Of a stretch of DNA of 64,000 bases, positions 24,624-33,353 are shown piece by piece. This DNA is from Bacteroidales bacterium (GTDB lineage Bacteria > Bacteroidota > Bacteroidia > Bacteroidales > F082). The notes below the pieces were generated by a model, which saw only the letters and a list, made by a program, of their open reading frames with translations, was not told the origin of the DNA and made no database searches. The DNA lies in the NCBI GenBank assembly GCA_017427985.1, contig JAFRRS010000023.1, positions 248,001 to 312,000 on the forward strand, read 5' to 3'. The first letter of the stretch is position 1. The number at the start of each line of letters is the position of its first letter. A program made the position numbers and the translations under genes.

Positions 24624-25384
24624 TTTGCTTCATTCCAAAGCTCCTCCATTTCACCTAATGTCATATCCGCCACACTCTTCCCCATCTCTTTTGCCTTTTC
24701 CTCAATGTATGTAAACCTTTTCTTGAACTTCAGATTCGCATGTTCCAAGGCGTCATCAGCATTGACTTTTATGAAACGCGAGTAATTCACGAGTGCAAAG
24801 AGCAAATCGCCGAATTCCTCGTCAAGGCGTTCCTTGCTGCCGTTGTTTTTCACCTCATCCTGAAGCTCGTTCATCTCTTCAAGCACCTTTCCCCAGCAGT
24901 CTTCCTTGTTCTCCCAATCAAATCCCACTCCCGAAGCCTTGTATGTCATGCGATAAGCCTTCAAAAGTGGTGGCAAACCTGCCGGAACACCGCCCAAAAC
25001 GCTCTTGTTGCCTTCTTTTTTTATCTTGATTTTCTCCCAATTCTCCAGAACTTCCTCAGCTGTTTCCACTTTCACATCGCCGTAAATATGCGGATGACGC
25101 ACTATCAGCTTATCGCAAATGCTGTTAATCACGTCCGAAATGTCAAACAGTCCTCTCTCGTTGGCAATCCTCGCATAAAAAACAATGTGCATTATCAAAT
25201 CACCAAGTTCTTTCTTAACATCTTGATAATCAGACGCCAAAATCGCCTCACTCAACTCGTATGTCTCCTCAATCGTCAGATGGCGCAAACTCTCAATGGT
25301 CTGCTTCTTGTCCCACGGACAGCCTTTCCTCAAATCGTCCATGATGTCCAAAAGCCTCTTAAAAGCCTCTAATCTCTTATCCAT
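24608..25384 (-). CDS. mazG: MazG nucleoside triphosphate pyrophosphohydrolase
   Basis: The 258-residue protein hydrolyses NTPs/dNTPs to monophosphates, a house-cleaning role. It has two MazG domains: N-terminal CPWDKKQTIESLRHLTIEET with the EExxE metal motif (EETYELSEAI, ~34-43), and a C-terminal copy with EEFGDLLFALVNYSRF (~185-200). The length is typical of E. coli MazG. Its own -7 box is at 25399-25406. The 3' end runs into the AACTCTAAACT repeat tract, which supplies the final bases. Confidence 0.92.
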   Translation of the reverse strand: MDKRLEAFKRLLDIMDDLRKGCPWDKKQTIESLRHLTIEETYELSEAILASDYQDVKKELGDLIMHIVFYARIANERGLFDISDVINSICDKLIVRHPHIYGDVKVETAEEVLENWEKIKIKKEGNKSVLGGVPAGLPPLLKAYRMTYKASGVGFDWENKEDCWGKVLEEMNELQDEVKNNGSKERLDEEFGDLLFALVNYSRFIKVNADDALEHANLKFKKRFTYIEEKAKEMGKSVADMTLGEMEELWNEAKKFRV

Positions 25385-25398
25385 ATCAAAAATTTTTG

Positions 25399-25406
25399 CA
25401 AATATA
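25399..25406 (-). promoter_or_regulatory. -7 box TATATTTG for mazG
   Basis: It reads TATATTTG on the minus strand, 15 nt upstream of the ATG at 25384. Confidence 0.65.
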
Positions 25407-25416
25407 CAAATTATTT

Positions 25417-25443
25417 TGTCATTCCGAGCTTGTCGAGGAATCC
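25417..25443. repeat. Dispersed GTCATTCCGAG-family repeat, single arm
   Basis: GTCATTCCGAGCTTGTCGAG followed by GAATCC is one half of the inverted pair seen at 19422 and 35968. It lies between the mazG promoter and the -7 box of the PagL-like gene. Confidence 0.7.
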
Positions 25444-25450
25444 TTTTTTG

Positions 25451-25458
25451 TATTTTTG
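25451..25458 (+). promoter_or_regulatory. -7 box TATTTTTG very close to the PagL-like start
   Basis: It reads TATTTTTG on the plus strand and ends 4 nt before the GTG at 25463, implying a leaderless or nearly leaderless message, unless the true start is further in. Confidence 0.5.
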
Positions 25459-25462
25459 CAAT

Positions 25463-26593
25463 GTGAAAAAGGGTTTAAGTCATACGATTTTATTATCGTC
25501 ATTTTTGTTGATATTCAATATTTTATCAGCAAAAACAAACGACACTATCATAGATAAAAACCTTCAAATCGAGTTTCGTGCAAGCTACGGCTTCATTCTT
25601 TGCCATCATCCTGAAATGAAATATTTCCAATCGCATTTTCCGCTTTATGAATTGAGCATCCAACAAGTCACAACTGGCAGGAAATCATGGCAGTCAAAGT
25701 CAAATTACCCAACTGTCGGAGTTAGCTTTTTATACAGCGGAATCGGTGAAATGCCTGAAATTGGAAGGGCTTTCGGCATAGTTCCACATATTAATTTCAA
25801 CTGCCTGAAAAGCAAAAGACACCAGATTAATTTTAATCTTGGAATTGGTATCGGGTATGTCACACAAAAACACGACATCAAGGATAACCCTAAAAACACA
25901 TTTATAGGCTCGAATCTCAACGCTGCCATTAATATCTCAGCCGACTATAGCTACATGATTACCAATCGGTTAGGTCTCTCGGCTTTCATTGGGTTCACGC
26001 ATTATTCAAATGGCTCGACAAGGTCGCCGAATAATGGTATAAACATTGCTCATGCCGGTCTTGGAGCAAAATATTTCCTTCAGGAACCAAAGCAAAGAAT
26101 ACCAAAACAACCGACTGATAATCAACAATATAAAAGTTGGGTGAAAGACAATTTCTCATTCAATTTCATCTTTTCATATTCAATAAAAGACATCAAACAA
26201 TTTATCGGATATGGAAAACACTGGTCGGTTTACAATCTTCAATTCAATGCCTTGAAACGCGTTACCGAAATGAGCAAATTCGGCGTTGGCTTTGACCTTG
26301 TCTACGACAATACCGACAAGGAGATTTTACGCCTTGATGGTACTGAGTTTTCTGATATTGAGATACTTAAGCCCGGTATAAACGCAGCTTATGAGATTAC
26401 TTTTGGCAACACGTCATTCAATATTAATTTCGGTTGCCACCTTGCTGGAAAAGAGCTCTGTGAAGGCCGTGTATATCAGAAATTAGGTGCGATGCAGAAC
26501 ATTTGGAAAGGTTTGTTTGCCTCTATTTCGCTCACCACACACTTCGGCTGGGCGGATTATATTGGCTTCGGAATCGGATATAGAATTAATTGA
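25463..26593 (+). CDS. PagL-like acyloxyacyl hydrolase / lipid A deacylase
   Basis: The protein has 376 residues from the GTG at 25463. The frame extends upstream to 25430 but only into a dispersed repeat and the promoter. MKKGLSHTILLSSFLLIFNILSA is a signal peptide, here given with Met for GTG and in two parts. Outer-membrane beta-barrel strands follow. HYSNGSTRSPNNGIN at about residue 180 carries the His-x-Ser pair of PagL-type lipid A 3-O-deacylases. A C-terminal half of similar size (NFSFNFIFSYSIKD...) is a second barrel-like region, longer than classical PagL. It overlaps no neighbour; the GIN-domain lipoprotein begins 1 nt downstream. Confidence 0.7.
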   Translation: MKKGLSHTILLSSFLLIFNILSAKTNDTIIDKNLQIEFRASYGFILCHHPEMKYFQSHFPLYELSIQQVTTGRKSWQSKSNYPTVGVSFLYSGIGEMPEIGRAFGIVPHINFNCLKSKRHQINFNLGIGIGYVTQKHDIKDNPKNTFIGSNLNAAINISADYSYMITNRLGLSAFIGFTHYSNGSTRSPNNGINIAHAGLGAKYFLQEPKQRIPKQPTDNQQYKSWVKDNFSFNFIFSYSIKDIKQFIGYGKHWSVYNLQFNALKRVTEMSKFGVGFDLVYDNTDKEILRLDGTEFSDIEILKPGINAAYEITFGNTSFNINFGCHLAGKELCEGRVYQKLGAMQNIWKGLFASISLTTHFGWADYIGFGIGYRIN

Positions 26594-26594
26594 T

Positions 26595-27347
26595 ATGAAA
26601 CGTAACATATTGATAATAATAACATTGTGTTTTCTGGCAACTTTTTCATCCTGCAAGAAAGCCCCGCTTACTGTCGGCCCCATCGTAACCCAATCAAGAG
26701 ACCTTCCCGATTTCAATGAATTGCGTATCTATGACAACATCAACCTATCGCTTGTACGCTCCGACACCTGCTATATAGTAATAAAAACTGGCGGAAACAT
26801 AATCGACAACATCACCACAGAAGTCAACTGCGGCGTTTTAAGTATCCATAACACAACTACTCTTAATTGGATTAGACCTTACGATTATGAATTGACTGCG
26901 ACATTGTACTTCAAAGACATAAAGAATCTCATTTTCTCAGCTTCAGGCACACTTACCGCAGAAAACAACTACACAGGTCCATTAAATCCAGGTGATTACT
27001 ATAACTTTGAAGTTGATGACGGCTCTGGCGACATTGACCTAAATATTAACAACTGCAATGAATTTCGTGTTGCCTACAAATTTGGTGTAAGCCGTCTTAC
27101 CATCCATGGCGAAAACAACACAAATCTTTCAATTTATAAGAAAAGCTACGGAATCTTGGATGCGCAAAACTATGAAGCTCAATCAGTTGACATCTCAAAC
27201 CACGCGCAAGGCGACTGCTACATCAACGCAAGCAAACTAATAAATGCCCGCATTAACCACTGCGGCAACATATATTATAAAGGTGACCCAAACAGCATCC
27301 AAGTCACCTATGGGGAATTTGCAATAGGAAAACTCCTTCCTTTATAA
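26595..27347 (+). CDS. Head-GIN (DUF2807) domain lipoprotein
   Basis: The protein has 250 residues from the ATG at 26595, one base after the PagL-like stop. The signal peptide has the lipobox FSSC. The body (QSRDLPDFNELRIYDNINLS; SASGTLTAENNY; DDGSGDIDLN) is the repetitive right-handed beta-helix of DUF2807, a family abundant on Bacteroidota envelopes with unknown role, perhaps adhesive. Repeats of the form SGxxxL recur about every 20-25 residues. It is co-transcribed with the deacylase-like gene. A longer frame from 26487 overlaps the upstream gene and is rejected. Confidence 0.8.
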   Translation: MKRNILIIITLCFLATFSSCKKAPLTVGPIVTQSRDLPDFNELRIYDNINLSLVRSDTCYIVIKTGGNIIDNITTEVNCGVLSIHNTTTLNWIRPYDYELTATLYFKDIKNLIFSASGTLTAENNYTGPLNPGDYYNFEVDDGSGDIDLNINNCNEFRVAYKFGVSRLTIHGENNTNLSIYKKSYGILDAQNYEAQSVDISNHAQGDCYINASKLINARINHCGNIYYKGDPNSIQVTYGEFAIGKLLPL

Positions 27348-27365
27348 CGATTTACACAATTATAA

Positions 27366-27436
27366 ATTTTAATGCCATTTGCAGAATTGCGACTTACCAC
27401 AAGGGTACTGAGAGCAATTCGAAAATGGCATTAAAA
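27366..27436. repeat. Long inverted repeat between convergent genes
   Basis: The left arm 27366-27390 and right arm 27413-27436 (ATTTTAATGCCATTT and GAATTGC blocks) pair over about 22 bp with one small internal mismatch, around a 22-nt loop. It lies between the convergent GIN-domain and proS genes. It may be a transcription terminator or a MITE-like remnant. No T-run follows directly. Confidence 0.7.
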
Positions 27437-27445
27437 TGTCCGTGT

Positions 27446-28918
27446 TTAATATGCTTTTGCGAAAATAACTCTTCTCTTCGAAGGCTTGCCAGAAAAGACA
27501 TCGACGCCATCTTCATAGTCGTCGTCAAGCGGGATACAGCGCAATGTTGCCTTTGTCTCTTCCTTGATGGCGAGTTCTGTCTCTGTTGTGCCATCCCAGT
27601 GAGCGTAAGCGAATCCGCCATTTTCAATCACCTGCTTGAACTCGTCCCAAGTATCGACGCGGTGTGTGTTAGCCTTGCGATACTCCAAAGCCCTGTTGAA
27701 CAAGCTATTCTGAATATCGTCGAGCAAGCCGAGGATGTGGTCTTCCATCTCAGCCTCTGAAATCGACTGTTTTGTCAATGTGTCACGGCGAGCAATCTCC
27801 ACTGTCTGGTTCTCAACGTCGCGAGGACCTGCTGCGAGACGCACCGGCACGCCTTTCATCTCCCATTCAGCGAATTTGAAGCCAGGCTTCTGAGTGTCGC
27901 GGTCATCGAATTTCACTCTAAGTCCTTTAGCCTCAAGACGTTGCTTCATCTGGTTGCAGTAATCGAGAACAGCCTGCTGCTGGTCGTCAGTCTTGTAAAT
28001 AGGAACGATAACCACCTCGATTGGAGCGACCTTTGGAGGCAGCACGAGACCGTTGTCATCAGAGTGAGCCATAATCAAAGCGCCCATCAAACGAGTTGAA
28101 ACACCCCATGATGTTGCCCAAACGTATTCGAGTTTATTCTCCTTATTAAGATATTTCACGTCAAACGCCTTGGCGAAATTCTGTCCGAGGAAGTGCGATG
28201 TACCAGCCTGCAAAGCCTTGCCGTCCTGCATCATAGCCTCGATGCAGAATGTCTCGACAGCACCAGCAAAACGCTCGTTAGCCGATTTTATACCGCGGAT
28301 GACCGGAACAGCCATGTATTTCTCGGCAAAGTCAGCGTAAACCGTCAGCATTTTCTCAGCTTCAGCCATAGCCTCTTCCCTTGTGGCGTGAGCAGTGTGA
28401 CCTTCCTGCCACAGGAATTCAGCCGTGCGGAGGAACAGACGTGTACGCATCTCCCAGCGCACCACGTTAGCCCATTGGTTGCACAAAATCGGGAGGTCAC
28501 GGTAACTCTTGATCCAGTTACGATATGTGTCCCAAATGATTGTCTCAGATGTAGGACGCACTATCAGTTCCTCTTCCAGTTTTGCCTCTGGGTCAACGAC
28601 GACGCCAGGTCCATCAGGGTTTTTCATCAGGCGGTAGTGTGTCACCACGGCACATTCCTTGGCGAAACCCTCAACGTGGCTCGCTTCCTTGCTGAAGAAA
28701 CTCTTCGGGATGAAAAGCGGGAAATATGCATTGACATGACCAGTGTCCTTAAACATCTTGTCGAGAGCGTCATGCATGAACTCCCAAATAGCATATCCGT
28801 AAGGCTTTATCACCATACAACCTCTAACAGCAGAACCCTCTGCCAACTCAGCTTTATTCACAATATCATTATACCATTGCGAATAATTTTCTTGACGTGT
28901 TGTAATTTCTTTTGCCAT
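27446..28918 (-). CDS. proS: Prolyl-tRNA synthetase, short (eukaryote/archaea-like) type
   Basis: The 490-residue class II synthetase charges tRNA-Pro. The N-terminus is DYSQWYND-like ([16 protein letters not shown]), with [14 protein letters not shown], class II motif 2 region [35 protein letters not shown], and [12 protein letters not shown]. There is no INS editing domain, and the length matches the TIGR00408 group common in Bacteroidota. The start is ATG 28918. A longer frame to 28963 overlaps the -7 box at 28961-28968 and is rejected. Confidence 0.93.
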   Translation of the reverse strand: MAKEITTRQENYSQWYNDIVNKAELAEGSAVRGCMVIKPYGYAIWEFMHDALDKMFKDTGHVNAYFPLFIPKSFFSKEASHVEGFAKECAVVTHYRLMKNPDGPGVVVDPEAKLEEELIVRPTSETIIWDTYRNWIKSYRDLPILCNQWANVVRWEMRTRLFLRTAEFLWQEGHTAHATREEAMAEAEKMLTVYADFAEKYMAVPVIRGIKSANERFAGAVETFCIEAMMQDGKALQAGTSHFLGQNFAKAFDVKYLNKENKLEYVWATSWGVSTRLMGALIMAHSDDNGLVLPPKVAPIEVVIVPIYKTDDQQQAVLDYCNQMKQRLEAKGLRVKFDDRDTQKPGFKFAEWEMKGVPVRLAAGPRDVENQTVEIARRDTLTKQSISEAEMEDHILGLLDDIQNSLFNRALEYRKANTHRVDTWDEFKQVIENGGFAYAHWDGTTETELAIKEETKATLRCIPLDDDYEDGVDVFSGKPSKRRVIFAKAY

Positions 28919-28960
28919 TTTAAAAAGTTTGGTACGATTTTTGTTACAATTTTGAGTGTG

Positions 28961-28968
28961 CAAAATTA
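28961..28968 (-). promoter_or_regulatory. -7 box TAATTTTG for proS; decides the start
   Basis: It reads TAATTTTG on the minus strand, 43 nt upstream of ATG 28918. An ATG at 28963 falls inside it. Confidence 0.65.
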
Positions 28969-29007
28969 CAAAAATTTTTGCAATTTAATAATAAAAAGTG
29001 AATAATT

Positions 29008-30051
29008 ATGAAACGAATCATCATTTTCATCGTGGCTGCGATACCATTCATAACAGCCTGTGCATCAAGCAGTAACGTCATCAACGACGATGCATATTAC
29101 TCACCATACGACAAAGATTCGCAAAACGACAAAACGCTGGTAACATCAGATTACGGCTATTTTGATTCCAACACAGTGAAAAGCGGAACAGTGAAAATAT
29201 ACAAGGAATACACGACAACCGACAGCATAGAAAGAGTTGTGGACACTGTTTACATCATCGAGGAAACCCCAGGAACACAAGTAACCGTTGAATTTGGCAC
29301 TGGATTCGGATTCTGTTACGGTCCGTATTTCTATTACGGCTATGATCCGTTCTGGTACCGCTGGAGTCCATACTGGTCCTACAGCAGTTACTATTGGGGC
29401 TCTTACTGGGGCTCATATTGGAGTCCATACTGGAATCCATATTGGAGCTGGGGAGGCTATTACCCATATCATCCTCACCATCCACATCACCCACATCACC
29501 CAATAACACCTTATTACACAAAGGATTACAACAACAGCCATCACGGAGCCATTCATCGTGGCGGCACTGGTTTTAACAATGGCAACAGCAGACCTGCCCA
29601 AACAGCAGCAAGACCATCTCAGACTACGAGACCAGCTCAATCAGCTAACAGGCCTACTCAAACCACGAGACCAGCTCAAACTACAAGACCTGCTCAATCA
29701 GCTAACAGACCTGCCCAAACTACAAGACCGACTCAAACCACGAGACCGACTCAAACCACGAGACCGGCTCAGACAACAAGACCTCAGACACAGAGCAAGA
29801 CGTATACTCCTGCTAACTCAAACCGTCAGACACGTTCAAGTTCAGAATATGTGCGACCTAACAGCAGCACAAGACCGACCAACAACGTTACACGACCAAC
29901 TAACAACAGCACGTCAAGACCGGGCAGCAGCGTCAACACGCCAAGAAGCAGTAGCAGTTCATCACGCAGTAGCGGCAGTTACAGCGGTGGAGGCAGAAGC
30001 TCCAGCGGCTCAGCAGGCGGCGGTTCTCGCAGCGGTGGCGGAAGAAGATAA
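29008..30051 (+). CDS. Low-complexity surface lipoprotein (Tyr/Trp-rich, RPAQTT repeats)
   Basis: The protein has 347 residues. The lipobox is ITAC at residues 15-18. Residues ~30-100 are ordinary; ~100-150 are very rich in Tyr, Trp and Ser (SYYWGSYWGSYWSPYW); then HPHHPHHPHH. About ten copies of RPAQTT/RPTQTT/RPAQSAN follow, and a Ser/Gly/Arg-rich tail ends in GGGRR. It is probably an extended, positively charged cell-envelope stalk. No enzyme motif is seen. The DNA of the repeat zone (29590-29790) is itself repetitive, so copy number may vary between strains. Confidence 0.7.
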   Translation: MKRIIIFIVAAIPFITACASSSNVINDDAYYSPYDKDSQNDKTLVTSDYGYFDSNTVKSGTVKIYKEYTTTDSIERVVDTVYIIEETPGTQVTVEFGTGFGFCYGPYFYYGYDPFWYRWSPYWSYSSYYWGSYWGSYWSPYWNPYWSWGGYYPYHPHHPHHPHHPITPYYTKDYNNSHHGAIHRGGTGFNNGNSRPAQTAARPSQTTRPAQSANRPTQTTRPAQTTRPAQSANRPAQTTRPTQTTRPTQTTRPAQTTRPQTQSKTYTPANSNRQTRSSSEYVRPNSSTRPTNNVTRPTNNSTSRPGSSVNTPRSSSSSSRSSGSYSGGGRSSSGSAGGGSRSGGGRR

Positions 30052-30052
30052 T

Positions 30053-30145
30053 TACCAGTTAACCAGTTATTCAGTTAGTCAGTTAATCAGTTGTTTAGCT
30101 TAATTGACTAACTGAACAACTGAATAACTGAACAACTGAATAACT
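30053..30145. repeat. Inverted run of CAGTTA/TAACTG repeats
   Basis: About five copies of CAGTTAxx then five of AACTGAAxx face each other, so the stretch can fold into a long imperfect hairpin. The same short motif occurs at 19492-19521. It lies between the stalk lipoprotein and the OMPP1-like gene and could attenuate read-through. Confidence 0.6.
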
Positions 30146-30163
30146 AATAAAAGCCTTACTAAT

Positions 30164-31639
30164 ATGAAAAAGACATTTTTAATAATAGCAATATTAGCCC
30201 CAATGTTCGCTTGGGCTCAAACAGAAAACGACATGCTTGACTTCTCTACGGTTTATTACCATGGAACGGCAAAAAGCGCAGCAATGGGCAACGCCATGGG
30301 AGCCGTCGGCTCCGATTTCTCGGCAATAGCAATAAACCCTGCAGGTTTAGGACTCTTCAGAAAATCGTACGTTATCTGGACTCCTGAGTTCTACTCCATC
30401 TCAACAGAATCAAAATACAAGGGAAGCACTGGAGAAGACCGCACTTTCAAAGTGCCGATGAACAATATCGGGCTCTCCTGGACACAAGAGATAAACGACG
30501 GCTCGCTTACCAGCGTCAGTTTTGCATTGGGAATCAACAAGTTAAACAACTTCACATTTGATTCCTACGTAAAAGGCGACAACCCCAACACATCGCTTGT
30601 ATACGCCTACGGAACCGAGATTGACGAAAACGGCATCACTTCTGTAAACGCTTTGGAAAACTACTCGCCCAATCAAATATATCCGTTATATCAAACATAC
30701 GTTATCGACACCATTAATCAAGATGGCTGCTACACATGGGTTCCGTGTGGAGGTATCAACCAGCAATACGGTGTGTCGAAACGAGGTACGGCAAAGGAGT
30801 TTTCATTTGCTACAGGTTTTAATTTCAATGAGAAACTCTTCCTTGGAGTGTCGCTCAACGTCCCATATTTCGACAAAAACACGACCACTGAATACAAGGA
30901 AAAGAACCTTAACTCTGGCGATTTCAACAACTGGAGCCAGACAGAATACATCAAAAACTCAGGTTACGGTGTGAACGCCAAGATCGGTGCCATCGTTTAT
31001 CCTGCCAAATGGTTGAGACTCGGCGCGGCTTTCCACACACCTTCTTTATATAGGGTCACAGAAAGCTGGTACACAGAAACCCGCTCCTCGATGTCTTTTG
31101 GCAATTTCAGTTATGAATCGCCTACAGGCACTTACAATTACACCGTGACAACCCCATTGCGTCTGAACGCCAGCGCCGCCTTCATCTTCGGCAACTTCGG
31201 AATGATTACCGGCGACTACGAATACGTCGATTACAGCAAGATGCGTGCATCAAGCCACGACTTCGATTATTCCAACCTCAACGACTTTATCCGCGACATG
31301 TACAAAGCCTCGTCAAACATCAGAATAGGAACGGAATGGCGTTGGCAGACACTCGTTTTCAGAGCAGGTTACGCCATCTACGGAAGTCCGTTCGGCTTTG
31401 ACAAAGAGAATTTGAAAACAACGTCTTATTCATGCGGTTTCGGCTACACTTACCACAACTTCACCATCGACTTGGCATACGTCATGAGCAAGCGCGACAA
31501 CAACTATGACTTGTATTCGCAGTATACGCTTTATCCAGCATATTATGGCGAAAACTATGATTTGGTTGATGACACAAAAGTAAAAGAGACGACTAACATC
31601 AATCAGGTAGTCATCTCTTTCAAACTCAGATTAGACTGA
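30164..31639 (+). CDS. OMPP1/FadL/TodX-family outer-membrane barrel protein
   Basis: The protein has 491 residues. The signal peptide ends at FAWAQ. Residues ~20-75 carry the Bacteroidota OMPP1 N-terminal signature (AKSAAMGNAMGAVG; AIAINPAGLGLFR), followed by many amphipathic strands with aromatic girdles and a terminal strand ending VVISFKLRLD. Relatives transport hydrophobic compounds across the outer membrane. No -7 box was found directly upstream; it may be read from the gene at 29008. Confidence 0.8.
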   Translation: MKKTFLIIAILAPMFAWAQTENDMLDFSTVYYHGTAKSAAMGNAMGAVGSDFSAIAINPAGLGLFRKSYVIWTPEFYSISTESKYKGSTGEDRTFKVPMNNIGLSWTQEINDGSLTSVSFALGINKLNNFTFDSYVKGDNPNTSLVYAYGTEIDENGITSVNALENYSPNQIYPLYQTYVIDTINQDGCYTWVPCGGINQQYGVSKRGTAKEFSFATGFNFNEKLFLGVSLNVPYFDKNTTTEYKEKNLNSGDFNNWSQTEYIKNSGYGVNAKIGAIVYPAKWLRLGAAFHTPSLYRVTESWYTETRSSMSFGNFSYESPTGTYNYTVTTPLRLNASAAFIFGNFGMITGDYEYVDYSKMRASSHDFDYSNLNDFIRDMYKASSNIRIGTEWRWQTLVFRAGYAIYGSPFGFDKENLKTTSYSCGFGYTYHNFTIDLAYVMSKRDNNYDLYSQYTLYPAYYGENYDLVDDTKVKETTNINQVVISFKLRLD

Positions 31640-31644
31640 TAAAA

Positions 31645-32436
31645 TCAGTTGTTCTTTGCATTGTACTGGTCGATGATGTCTTGGTCAACCAAGATACGAC
31701 CGCAGTATTCGCACACGATAATCTTCTTGTGGATACGGATATCGAGCTGGTGTTGTGGTGGAATCTTGTTGAAGCAACCGCCGCAGGCATCACGCTCGAT
31801 TTGAACGACTGCCAAACCGTTTCTCGCACCTTTTCTGATACGTTTGTATGCGGCAAGGAGACGATCCTCAATCAAAGCCTCGCTTTCCTTTGATTTCTCA
31901 ACAAGTTCGCGCTCCTCTTTCTCTGTTTCCTCAACAATCGAGTTAAGTTCAGACTGTTTCACAACGAGGTCGTTCTTACGCTCCTCAAGTTTCTTTTCTG
32001 TTGATTCCAGACCCGCTTTGATATCTTCAATCTTCACTGTCGCGTCTTTGATTCTCTTCTCGCAAAGCTGAATCTCAAGTGACTGGTATTCAGTCTCTTT
32101 TGTCAAAGAATCGTATTCACGGCTGTTACGTACGTTGTTCTGCTGTTCCTCGTATTTCTTAATCAAAGCCTGAGTCTCCTTGATTTTGATTTTGTAGTTT
32201 GTAACGTCGGTGTTGAATTTCTTCAGGTCCTCGTTATAGTGTCCGATACGAGTTTCAAGACCAGCCACTTCGTCTTCAAGATCCTGCACTGCTTCCGGAA
32301 GCTCGCCACGCACGATGCGAATCTTATCTATCTTAGAATCAATCTGTTGCAATGTGTAAAGTGCAACCAATTTTTTTTCAACGGTAATTTCAATCTGTTC
32401 TTCTTCGTTGAGTCTATTTTCCTGATTATCAGCCAT
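31645..32436 (-). CDS. Coiled-coil protein with C-terminal C4 zinc ribbon (CT398-like)
   Basis: The protein has 263 residues. Residues ~15-195 are a long antiparallel coiled coil (ALIKKYEEQQNNVRNSREYD). Then CGGC (~216) and CEYCG (~241) form a C4 zinc ribbon within FNKIPPQHQLDI. This is the zf-RING_7/CT398 architecture. Homologues are nearly always next to Nif3 genes in Bacteroidota, as here, 17 nt downstream of one. It binds RNA polymerase sigma54 or other partners in some species; the role here is unknown. Confidence 0.85.
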   Translation of the reverse strand: MADNQENRLNEEEQIEITVEKKLVALYTLQQIDSKIDKIRIVRGELPEAVQDLEDEVAGLETRIGHYNEDLKKFNTDVTNYKIKIKETQALIKKYEEQQNNVRNSREYDSLTKETEYQSLEIQLCEKRIKDATVKIEDIKAGLESTEKKLEERKNDLVVKQSELNSIVEETEKEERELVEKSKESEALIEDRLLAAYKRIRKGARNGLAVVQIERDACGGCFNKIPPQHQLDIRIHKKIIVCEYCGRILVDQDIIDQYNAKNN

Positions 32437-32453
32437 TTATGTAAAATTTAGTA

Positions 32454-33248
32454 TTATACAAAATAATTTATCGAGTTAGTTTTAACCCTCGAAATTGAAA
32501 CTGCAAAGTTACAAAATTTTTTAATAATAACATCAGCAATTAATTCTTTTGTAAATTGTTCCGTTTCATAATGTCCCGCATCGACGAGCAAAAGGCGTCC
32601 GTCGGCATTGAAAAAGTCGTGATATTTAATATCAGCAGTAACGTAAGCGTCTGCATTACAACGTTTTACATTATCAAGCAAGAAGAATCCCGAGCCGCCG
32701 CACACAGCCACTTTCTTAATTTTCTTGCCTAAAAAATCAGAATGACGCAGAGCCGACGCGTCAAGATTTTTCTTCACCATGGCAAGAAAATCCTTTTCAT
32801 CCATCGCCTCATCAAGATAACCGACCATTCCGCCGCCAGTAATGACATCCTCTTCCACTTTCATTGGCTCAAGCACCTCCAAATTTTTGATTCCAAGCTT
32901 GTCGGCGAGCCACTTGCTCACCCCAAGATAGCTGTTGTCGAGATTGGTATGCATGCAAGCTATTGCCACATCATTTTTTATCGCTTTGATAATAGTCCTC
33001 TCAATAGTGTTTTCCGGCAGCAAATGTTTCAACGGCTTGTATATCACCGGATGATGGCTGATTACAAGATGAAAGCCATTTTCAACAGCCTCGTCAATAA
33101 CTGATTCGGTAACATCGAGCGTAATTAAAGCTTTATCAATCAGCATATTAGCATCACCCACCAACAAACCGGCGTTATCCCATGACTCCTGCCAATGAAG
33201 CGGGGCCATATCGGTTATACAACCTAAAATCTCACTAATTTTATACAT
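32454..33248 (-). CDS. Nif3-like dinuclear metal centre protein
   Basis: The protein has 264 residues from ATG 33248 (a TTG at 33254 is less likely). HWQESWDNAGLLVGD (~20-34), ISHHPVIY (~67), CMHTNLD (~98) and DAGHYETEQF near the C-terminus are the metal-binding motifs of the Nif3/YbgI family, sometimes named GTP cyclohydrolase I type 2. It is the short form without the inserted PII-like domain. The biochemical role is not settled. It is in an operon with the zinc-ribbon coiled-coil gene. Confidence 0.9.
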   Translation of the reverse strand: MYKISEILGCITDMAPLHWQESWDNAGLLVGDANMLIDKALITLDVTESVIDEAVENGFHLVISHHPVIYKPLKHLLPENTIERTIIKAIKNDVAIACMHTNLDNSYLGVSKWLADKLGIKNLEVLEPMKVEEDVITGGGMVGYLDEAMDEKDFLAMVKKNLDASALRHSDFLGKKIKKVAVCGGSGFFLLDNVKRCNADAYVTADIKYHDFFNADGRLLLVDAGHYETEQFTKELIADVIIKKFCNFAVSISRVKTNSINYFV

Positions 33249-33314
33249 TTTCAAAATTTTTCGCTAAATTAATATTTTTTTTATAATAATGAGGTTTTTT
33301 TCAATAATATTTTG

Positions 33315-33322
33315 TATATTTG
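33315..33322 (+). promoter_or_regulatory. -7 box TATATTTG for lpxK-PNP-lpxH
   Basis: It reads TATATTTG on the plus strand, 31 nt before the ATG at 33354. Confidence 0.65.
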
Positions 33323-33353
33323 TACGCTATTATCAAAGTATTAAAATAATCCG

